Positions 13,283-19,068 of a DNA stretch of 19,068 nucleotides are shown here, piece after piece; within the stretch, counting starts at the first letter, position 1, and each line of letters begins with the position of its first letter. The notes under the pieces are model-generated. The model saw nothing but the letters and a program-made list of their open reading frames with translations, had not been told where the DNA came from and ran no database searches. The position numbers were made by a program, and so were the translations under genes. The DNA comes from Alteromonadaceae bacterium UBA2620 (lineage in GTDB: Bacteria; Pseudomonadota; Gammaproteobacteria; Enterobacterales; Alteromonadaceae): NCBI GenBank assembly GCA_002339125.1, contig DDJQ01000008.1, positions 1-19,068 on the forward strand, in the 5' to 3' direction.

Positions 13283-13918
13283 TACGGGCATTTTCTGCTT
13301 TAACAATAAGCGGCCCAGCCAGCAAAACCAGCCAATTTGCAGCAACCCGAAGGCGCCGCCTGCAGCGGCTAATGGCGGATAAAGGGTTAACATACCAATC
13401 AGGCCCGTTATGGCACCTGCAACACTTAAGGCTCGTGGCACACTGCGCTGGCAGTACAGGCTAATATTAATCACCAGCATCCAGATACCGCCAATCCATT
13501 CTACGCCATCGCCAAGCCCCGTCTGAATAGCCAGGATCGCCGGCCAGGTTTCATCGGTTTCAGCAGGTGTCAGGTGGGTAAGGTATTCGATGGTGAGCAC
13601 CGAAATAAAACCGATAGCAAATACATAGGCGGCCCAAACGTAGCCGATCAGCGCGCCTATCAGTTGCCACTGCCCGACTTCCTCGCCCGCCGGGCGATAA
13701 AGGCTGCGGTTAAGCAGCAGCAACGCCATGCCGAACACCACAAAAATAATAAAGTACCAGCTCTGGATCAGGCGTGGTTGGGAAAGTATGGCCTGCAGAC
13801 GCTGTTCGCCATCAATATTAATGTCCGGCATGACAACCAGTATCATGGTAAACCCAATGATATAACACAGCGCACAGACTACTGCGGCAATACCGCCAAG
13901 CTGCAAGCGAGTTTTCAT
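13271..13918 (-). CDS. Multi-pass membrane protein of unknown function (possibly DUF4386-like)
   Basis: The 215-aa protein has about six hydrophobic segments: LGGIAAVVCALCYIIGFTMI, SWYFIIFVVFGMALLLL, WQLIGALIGYVWAAYVFAIG, VEWIGGIWMLVINISLY, ALSVAGAITGLIGMLTL and GGAFGLLQIGWFCWLGRLLL. The pattern and size recall DUF4386 membrane proteins, but no signature is decisive. I chose ATG 13918 instead of 13951 because GGAG lies 7 nt before it and the protein then starts directly with a basic residue and the first helix. It converges on the histidine kinase with a 12-bp overlap of coding ends. Confidence 0.65.
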   Translation of the reverse strand: MKTRLQLGGIAAVVCALCYIIGFTMILVVMPDINIDGEQRLQAILSQPRLIQSWYFIIFVVFGMALLLLNRSLYRPAGEEVGQWQLIGALIGYVWAAYVFAIGFISVLTIEYLTHLTPAETDETWPAILAIQTGLGDGVEWIGGIWMLVINISLYCQRSVPRALSVAGAITGLIGMLTLYPPLAAAGGAFGLLQIGWFCWLGRLLLKQKMPVLPA

Positions 13919-13978
13919 TTTGGCTCCGTCCGATGGCAATAGGCAAAGCATCAGCTTACCACTTAACCCGCTTTGCCA

Positions 13979-13999
13979 GAACTCAGCGGTTATGAGTTC
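13979..13999. repeat. Small perfect hairpin between lldD and the membrane-protein gene
   Basis: GAACTC (13979-13984) and GAGTTC (13994-13999) pair with a 9-nt loop, 22 bp past the lldD stop. No T-run follows on the minus strand. Confidence 0.25.
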
Positions 14000-14020
14000 A
14001 GGCGCCTAATTTGTAACAGA

Positions 14021-15166
14021 TTATCTAAAGCGGACGTGATGGCGATTAAGCTCACTGATTTTACTGCAGCCCATCAGGCGCATATCCCGTTCTATTTCTG
14101 CCACCATCAGCTGCATGGCCCGCTCTACGCCAGGTTGACCAGCGGCCGCCAGAGCATATAAATAGTAACGACCCAGACCCACCGCTTTTGCACCCAGCGC
14201 CAGCGCTTTGAGTACGTGAGTACCGCGCTGAACACCACTATCAAAAATCACATCAATTTTATCGCCTACCGCATCAACAATTTCGGCCAGATGATCAAAG
14301 GAACTGCGTGAGCCGTCCAGTTGCCGGCCACCGTGGTTAGAGATAACAATACCGGTACAGCCAATGTCTACGGCACGGCGCGCATCATCGGCACTCATGA
14401 TCCCTTTTAAGCAAAACTGGCCGTCCCAGAATTTAACCATCTCCTCCACGTCTTTCCAATTCATGGATGGGTCGAGCATATTGGTAAAGTAATCACCGAT
14501 AGAGCTGCTGCCACTGCCCATATCAATGTGCGCTTCGAGCTGCGGTAGGGAGAATTTTTCATGGGTGATGTAGTTAATCCCCCATGCAGGTTTGCTGGCA
14601 AACTGCCATAATCCGGCCAGGTTGAGCTTAAACGGAATGGAAAAGCCGGTTCTGAGATCCCGCTCCCGGTTGCCACCGGTAATGGAGTCTACCGTTAGCA
14701 TCATAACTTCGATGTTGGATTCTTTAGCCCGTTCCATCATGGCCCGGTTCAGGCCTCTGTCTTTGTGAAAATAGAACTGATAAACCTGTGGGGTATCGTA
14801 TTGGCGGGCAATCTCTTCCATACTTACCGTGCCCAGCGACGACACGCCAAACATGGTGCCAAACTTCTCTGCCGTGGCAGCAACAGCCCGCTCTCCCTGA
14901 TGGTGGAACAAGCGTTGTAATGCGGTGGGCGATAAGTACACCGGCAGGTCGAGCTTCTGCCCCATCACTTCCACGCTCAGGTCGATATCTTTTACCCCGG
15001 TTAATACACGGGGAATGAGATCGCACTCTCTGAATGCATCGCTGTTGCGACGCAAGGTGGTTTCGTCGTCGGCGCCGCCATCGATGTAGTTGAAGATGGG
15101 ACCGGGCAGTCGCTTTTGCGCCAGCTTTCTGAAATCGTGAAAATTAAAACATTGGTTCAATCGCAT
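14021..15166 (-). CDS. lldD: FMN-dependent alpha-hydroxy-acid oxidase, L-lactate dehydrogenase type
   Basis: The 381-aa protein has the family's usual length and oxidises a 2-hydroxy acid, most likely L-lactate to pyruvate, passing electrons to the respiratory chain. Visible active-site residues are Y27 in FNYIDGGADDE, the Y-x-F strand QVYQFYFHKD, D160 in LTVDS, K254 in FCLKGIMSADDA, and the catalytic pair H278 and R281 in VISNHGGRQLDG, followed by the phosphate-binding DSGVQRGTHVLKALALGA and GLGR. GGGGAG lies 6 nt before ATG 15166. It is separated from rhaI by a 196-bp gap containing a strong hairpin, so it may have its own promoter. Context is the main reason for choosing lactate: rhamnose breakdown by the neighbouring genes yields L-lactaldehyde and then L-lactate. 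Another 2-hydroxy acid cannot be excluded. Confidence 0.87.
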   Translation of the reverse strand: MRLNQCFNFHDFRKLAQKRLPGPIFNYIDGGADDETTLRRNSDAFRECDLIPRVLTGVKDIDLSVEVMGQKLDLPVYLSPTALQRLFHHQGERAVAATAEKFGTMFGVSSLGTVSMEEIARQYDTPQVYQFYFHKDRGLNRAMMERAKESNIEVMMLTVDSITGGNRERDLRTGFSIPFKLNLAGLWQFASKPAWGINYITHEKFSLPQLEAHIDMGSGSSSIGDYFTNMLDPSMNWKDVEEMVKFWDGQFCLKGIMSADDARRAVDIGCTGIVISNHGGRQLDGSRSSFDHLAEIVDAVGDKIDVIFDSGVQRGTHVLKALALGAKAVGLGRYYLYALAAAGQPGVERAMQLMVAEIERDMRLMGCSKISELNRHHVRFR

Positions 15167-15199
15167 TAACGGCTCCCCTTTTAAATAACGCGAATGGGC

Positions 15200-15211
15200 T
15201 GACCTTGGTCA
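15200..15211. promoter_or_regulatory. Small palindrome TGACC-TT-GGTCA upstream of lldD
   Basis: A 5-bp inverted repeat with a 2-bp centre lies 34 bp before the lldD start codon. It could be a repressor half-site pair or chance. Confidence 0.2.
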
Positions 15212-15306
15212 CAGTTGATACACTGCAAAGGATACCGGAAATTTTTATGCCTGCGGCAGTATGCGCCTAATGTCTCAGTAAATCCGTTGAATAACCGAGA
15301 AAAGTA

Positions 15307-15348
15307 GCCTGACTGCCGAGCCGTTGGGTTAACAGGGCAGTCAGGCTG
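15307..15348 (-). terminator. Strong hairpin terminator after rhaI
   Basis: AGCCTGACTGCC (15307-15318) and GGCAGTCAGGCT (15337-15348) form a perfect 12-bp stem with an 18-nt loop, 14 bp past the rhaI stop. On the minus strand it is followed by ACTTTTCTC, a short T-tract. It should end or attenuate the rhaEW-rhaI transcript before lldD. Confidence 0.7.
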
Positions 15349-15362
15349 GCTTGGAAACACGG

Positions 15363-16658
15363 TTACACGATACCTGAGCCGGTGGCATTTGGATCCCGTG
15401 GGCGCAACTCAGCCATTTTGCTGCGATAACCACTGCTGCGGTATACCGCCAGCGGGTTAATTGCTGCGCCTTTGCGATAACGGGCCATAGCCAGTATGGG
15501 CGATACATCCAGGTTAAAGGCATTCTTTAATTCCAGCGACGCCATCAGCGCGTCGTTATCTTCCTGATAGCCGTATAGTGCCTCGCGATTTACCAGTAAG
15601 GCTTTAACAAAGGAGCGCTGCACTTCAATGGCGGAGTTAATCAGGCTTTCTGCCGGATCGGTTACGTTATGTGACTGGTCGAGCATGTAGGCGGGATTGA
15701 ACTCCTCCTCCTTGCGGTATTCGGCATCCACCAGCTCATTAAAAATAAGAAATTGCTGATAGGGATGTAACGAACCACTGTCGAGATCATCGTCACCGTA
15801 TTTACTGTCGTTAAAGTGAAAACCACCGAGCTTTTTAAACTGGATCAGCCGCGAAACAATCATCTCGATATTGGTGTTTGGCGCGTGATGGCCAAGATCA
15901 ACCAGCGACTTACATTTTGGCCCTAACTGCATGGCGGCCAGAATGTTGGAGCCCCAGTCCTGGATAATGGTGGAATAAAATGCCGGTTCGAACATCTTAT
16001 GCTCAATGTGCATTTCCCAGTCATCCGGCAGTCCTTTATAAATTTGCTCCATGCTGGCCAGGTAACGTTCAAATGCGCGCTGAAAATGCTGCTGCCCGGG
16101 ATGATTAGAACCGTCGCCAACCCATACCGTAAGACTTTTCGCGCCTAGCTGCTGACCATAGCCTATGCAGTCGAGATTGTGTTGAATCGCCAGTTCACGG
16201 GCCTCTTTGCTGGTGTTACTCAGGCTGCCGTATTTGTAGGAGTGCTCCTGACCAGGCTGATCCTGAAAAGTATTGGAGTTCACGGAAACCCATTTTATCC
16301 CGTACTCATCGGCTGTCTGTTTGAGCTCACTGAAGTCATCCACTTTGTCCCAGGGGAAATGCGGCGAAACGCTGTCGGTACAACCCGAAAGTTCATTGAT
16401 CACGGCACAATCCTCGAGTTTCTCAAAGATATTGCGTGGTTCGCCGGTGCCAGGGAAACGCGCAAAACGGGTACCGCCGGTACCGGTGCCCCAGGACGGC
16501 ACGGCAATCTGAAATTCTGCTGCGCTGCGGGTGATGGCCTCAATATCAATATTCTGTCGCGCCAGCTTGTCGCCCAACGCCGCGTAGTCAGCCTCAAGTT
16601 CGTTAAGTAGTGACTGATTCGCCTGGTTAATCAGTGCTTCATCGATGCGTCTTAACAT
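15363..16658 (-). CDS. rhaI: L-rhamnose isomerase, TIM-barrel (Pseudomonas stutzeri) type
   Basis: The 431-aa TIM-barrel sugar isomerase converts L-rhamnose to L-rhamnulose. The metal ligands fall exactly where I recall them in the P. stutzeri enzyme (about 430 aa): E219 and K221 in MHIEHKMFEP, D254 and H257 in SLVDLGHHAPN, H281 in GGFHFNDSK, D289 and D291 in YGDDD, and D327 in MLDQSHN. The N-terminal half also carries VPSWGTGTGGTRFARFPG. This group has broad specificity in vitro, but its place beside a rhamnulose-1-phosphate aldolase fixes the likely role. AGGAG lies about 9 nt before the ATG at 16658. The gene starts 12 bp after the rhaEW stop, so the two are one operon. Confidence 0.93.
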   Translation of the reverse strand: MLRRIDEALINQANQSLLNELEADYAALGDKLARQNIDIEAITRSAAEFQIAVPSWGTGTGGTRFARFPGTGEPRNIFEKLEDCAVINELSGCTDSVSPHFPWDKVDDFSELKQTADEYGIKWVSVNSNTFQDQPGQEHSYKYGSLSNTSKEARELAIQHNLDCIGYGQQLGAKSLTVWVGDGSNHPGQQHFQRAFERYLASMEQIYKGLPDDWEMHIEHKMFEPAFYSTIIQDWGSNILAAMQLGPKCKSLVDLGHHAPNTNIEMIVSRLIQFKKLGGFHFNDSKYGDDDLDSGSLHPYQQFLIFNELVDAEYRKEEEFNPAYMLDQSHNVTDPAESLINSAIEVQRSFVKALLVNREALYGYQEDNDALMASLELKNAFNLDVSPILAMARYRKGAAINPLAVYRSSGYRSKMAELRPRDPNATGSGIV

Positions 16659-16670
16659 AATCGGTTACTC

Positions 16671-18863
16671 CTATCGCAAGAAGGCTTCGTGCAGACCACC
16701 GTCCACACTAATCACCTGTCCGGTGGTTTTACTTAACTGCCCTGAAATCAGCAGGTACGCTGCTTCGGCCTGATCGTCCGGCGTTATAGGCTGTTTGGTG
16801 AGGGTGCGCTGAGCATAAAACTCAGCCAGTTTATTGCGTAGTGCCTCGGTAGACTCATCGGCGCTGAAAGCAATGTTGTATTTGGTTAACGATGAAATCA
16901 CCCGGTCGCGAGGGAACATGTTACTGCCCTGCACCACCGTTGCCGGCGCTAGTGCATTCACATTAATAAGCGGCGAAAGCGTAACGGCCAGCTCCCGCAC
17001 CAGATGGTTGGCCGCAGCCTTACTGGTATCGTAAGCCAGCGAGCCTTTCTTGGAGACCGCGCCGTTAACACTGGTGGTGAGTACCATAGCGCCTTTAAGC
17101 CCCTGGCTTTGCCAGATTTTCTGCGCTTCAGAGGCCACCACGTAACCGCCTTTTACATTCACACCAAAACTTAAATCAAAGATTTGGTCGTTCTTGGCCA
17201 TGTCTGCGCCTTCCGCTACAAACACACCTGCGGTAACAATCACTTTATCAATGCCGCCGTACGCCAGCAGTACCTGGGAGAACAAACCCTCAACGGTTTC
17301 GCGCTTGGTGATATCTACCTGTAAGGCGATTGCCGGTCCACAGGCGGAGATGCCAGAGCCCGCTACGCCAATGCCCTGACCGTAAATATCGGTGAGTTCG
17401 GCGGCGGTTTTCTCAGCATTGGTGTAATTCAGATCCGCGCACACCACATGGGCGCCTTCCCTGGCAACGCGGTGGGCCGTCGCTTTTCCGATTCCGTCAC
17501 CGGCGCCAATCACCACTACCACATCGCGCGCCAGCGATTTTTCTGCCGGCATACGTTGTAGTTTGGCTTCTTCCAGCGCCCAATACTCAATATCAAAGGC
17601 TTCCTGTGCTGGCAGCGCAGTGTATTCAGAGATGGCTTCAGCACCTCGCATTACCTCAATGGCACAGTTGTAAAACTCGGCCGTCACCCGCGACTCACTC
17701 TTGTTTTTACCCCAGGCAATCATGCCGATGCCAGGAATAAGAATAACCGTGGGGCTGGGGTCACGCATAGCCGGAGAATCTTCGTGTTTGCAGCTTTCGT
17801 AATAAGCAATGTAGTCTTCGCGATATTGCTGCAAGCCCGCTTTAAACTTGTCGACCAGCTGTTCAAAATCGTCATTTTGCGGATCAAAATCCACCAGCAA
17901 TGGTTTAATTTTGGTACGCAGAAAATGATCCGGACAAGAGGTGCCCAGTGCGGCCAGTCTTGGCGCATCCACGCTGTTTACAAAACGTAAGGTAGCGTCG
18001 TCGGTTTGCACAGTGGCAATAAATTTTACCTTGGAGGAAATCATGCCTCTGGCAACCGGCAGGAATTCAGTTAGCAGGCGGGTGCGGCTGCTTTCATCCA
18101 GTGGTGCGTATTTTTGCCCGCCAAAGGTCATCTCGCCCTTGTCGTGGTCTTCAATGTAACGGGCAGCCGTTTCGATCACCCAGAGCGAGGTTTCGTAACA
18201 ACTCTTACTCTCACCGGCCCAGTTAGTATGACCATGTTGTCCCAACAGAATGCCCACGATATCCGGATTTTCCTCGTAGGTTTCTTCACAGAGTCTGGCC
18301 GCTTCCCAGCCCGGGCGCATCCACGGCACATAGGCCAGCTTGCCGCCCCAGATGGTTTCGGTGAGGGCTTTTTGGTCTTTACAGGACGCCACCGAAATCA
18401 CCGCATTGGGGTGCAGGTGATCGACGTGTTTTTCGTCAATCATTGAATGCAGCGGCGTATCTATGGATGAGGCACGCGGGTTCAGGCAAAAGTTACAGTG
18501 TTTAAACATGCCCACCATGCGGTCTTCGCCGGCAGATTTGTAACCTTTATCAGGATAAGCCTGATATACCTCATCCAGTGCCTGCAGCTTGCCTTCGTAC
18601 AGTGAAGAAAAGTTCTCCCGGGTAGAGGTGCGTAGATCACCGCCAGAACCTTTTACCCACAATACTTCAACCTGCTCGCCGGTGAGCGGGTCAGTTTCCA
18701 TCAGCTTAGCCGAGGTATTACCACCCCCGGTGTTAGTGATGCGCTGATCTTCTCCCAGCTTATTTGAGCGGTAGACCAGGTTATCGACGGGGCTCAGCTC
18801 ATCGGCAATGTGATCTTCCCATAAATACTTTACGTGTTGATACTCATCCGGCATATACGGCAT
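16671..18863 (-). CDS. rhaEW: Bifunctional L-rhamnulose-1-phosphate aldolase / L-lactaldehyde dehydrogenase
   Basis: The 730-aa fusion has two parts. Residues about 1-400 are a class II aldolase/adducin domain: RITNTGGGNTSAK, VKGSGGDL, zinc-site HLH at 149-151 in DHLHPNAVISVASC, and GQHGHTNWAG. Residues about 448-730 are a short-chain dehydrogenase with a glycine-rich VVVIGAGDGIGKATA (453-459), a catalytic Ser near 598, YDTSK (Y611, K615) and a C-terminal TTGQVISVDGGLHEAF. It would split L-rhamnulose-1-phosphate into DHAP and L-lactaldehyde and oxidise the latter to L-lactate. I chose ATG 18863 (AGGA about 8 nt upstream) over 18950: the longer form would begin upstream of a clear promoter -10. 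It is first in the operon with rhaI. The kinase and regulator are not in the window. Confidence 0.92.
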   Translation of the reverse strand: MPYMPDEYQHVKYLWEDHIADELSPVDNLVYRSNKLGEDQRITNTGGGNTSAKLMETDPLTGEQVEVLWVKGSGGDLRTSTRENFSSLYEGKLQALDEVYQAYPDKGYKSAGEDRMVGMFKHCNFCLNPRASSIDTPLHSMIDEKHVDHLHPNAVISVASCKDQKALTETIWGGKLAYVPWMRPGWEAARLCEETYEENPDIVGILLGQHGHTNWAGESKSCYETSLWVIETAARYIEDHDKGEMTFGGQKYAPLDESSRTRLLTEFLPVARGMISSKVKFIATVQTDDATLRFVNSVDAPRLAALGTSCPDHFLRTKIKPLLVDFDPQNDDFEQLVDKFKAGLQQYREDYIAYYESCKHEDSPAMRDPSPTVILIPGIGMIAWGKNKSESRVTAEFYNCAIEVMRGAEAISEYTALPAQEAFDIEYWALEEAKLQRMPAEKSLARDVVVVIGAGDGIGKATAHRVAREGAHVVCADLNYTNAEKTAAELTDIYGQGIGVAGSGISACGPAIALQVDITKRETVEGLFSQVLLAYGGIDKVIVTAGVFVAEGADMAKNDQIFDLSFGVNVKGGYVVASEAQKIWQSQGLKGAMVLTTSVNGAVSKKGSLAYDTSKAAANHLVRELAVTLSPLINVNALAPATVVQGSNMFPRDRVISSLTKYNIAFSADESTEALRNKLAEFYAQRTLTKQPITPDDQAEAAYLLISGQLSKTTGQVISVDGGLHEAFLR

Positions 18864-18917
18864 AACAGTGTCCTGTGAAATCAATAAATCGAATTTGGCG
18901 TTATATTGCGTGTAACC

Positions 18918-18938
18918 ATCAATATAAAAATCAATATA
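18918..18938. repeat. Direct repeat ATCAATATA at the rhaEW promoter
   Basis: The 9-bp sequence occurs at 18918-18926 and 18930-18938, 12 bp apart, overlapping the -10 hexamer and the start of the leader. It could be an operator, but the region is AT-rich and chance is possible. Confidence 0.25.
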
Positions 18939-18960
18939 CATCCATACCAATCTATGTCAA
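18933..18960 (-). promoter_or_regulatory. Sigma70-type promoter of the rhamnose operon
   Basis: On the minus strand TTGACA (18960-18955) is a perfect -35, followed after 16 bp by TATATT (18938-18933). The start site would be near 18926, giving a leader of about 60 nt to the ATG at 18863. The upstream 18961-19068 is AT-rich, with no gene recognised before the window ends. Confidence 0.65.
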
Positions 18961-19068
18961 TCAAATTCAATCATAAAGCAACAAATTAGTTACATTAATT
19001 TTAAGTATAACCCTTGCCAGTGATCAAAATAGGATATCGCACGAATCGAGTAGGAGGCGGGATTACTC

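Noticed and set aside
16179..16610. 143-codon plus-strand open frame opposite rhaI
   Set aside because: It is a shadow of the rhamnose isomerase gene, whose metal ligands are all in place on the other strand.
16609..16620. AGTGACTGATTC inside rhaI as another motif copy
   Set aside because: Only the first eight bases match and it is far from the cluster, so this is expected by chance.

Overview
The window reads as chromosomal DNA of a marine gammaproteobacterium, most likely an Alteromonadales member. This is inferred from the style of the proteins (a TyrB-type aminotransferase, a ColRS-like two-component pair, an RAYT starting MPRPRKSL) and the roughly even base composition. No rRNA, tRNA or CRISPR array was seen. 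All stretches without a gene are shorter than 300 bases.

Region 1 (1-2974, minus strand): the N-terminal part of a REP-associated tyrosine transposase (RAYT) runs off the left edge. Next to it, in transcription order, are an Lrp/AsnC regulator, a YitT-family membrane protein and an aromatic aminotransferase (tyrB). Region 2 (3018-6887) is a small glycan-type cluster: an unrecognised 371-aa protein, an internally deleted GT4-like paralogue, a full GT4 glycosyltransferase (all minus) and a divergent sulfotransferase (plus). Region 3 (7100-9805, minus) is a CtpF-like P-type cation ATPase with a candidate FNR/ANR box upstream.

Region 4 (9996-13918): a small cupin, a serine recombinase with substituted active-site positions, an overlapping ColRS-like response regulator/histidine kinase pair (plus), and a convergent membrane protein. 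Region 5 (14021-18960, minus) is an L-rhamnose catabolic block: a strong sigma70-like promoter, a bifunctional rhamnulose-1-phosphate aldolase/lactaldehyde dehydrogenase, a Pseudomonas stutzeri-type L-rhamnose isomerase, a terminator hairpin, then an L-lactate dehydrogenase. Together, with a kinase outside the window, they would take L-rhamnose to L-lactaldehyde, L-lactate and pyruvate.

The most unusual structure is a dispersed short motif, core AGTG[A/C]CTGTC[C/T], found at least a dozen times between 466 and 7530 and not noticed at comparable quality in the rest of the window. It lies next to the RAYT gene and is therefore a candidate REP family for it. Several copies are inside coding sequences, read in different frames (GT4 N-terminus, ATPase, sulfotransferase C-terminus, probably tyrB). 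Around the ATPase stop codon, copies of the motif alternate with repeated copies of the ATPase 3' end, which suggests that motif spread is linked to local duplication of gene tails.
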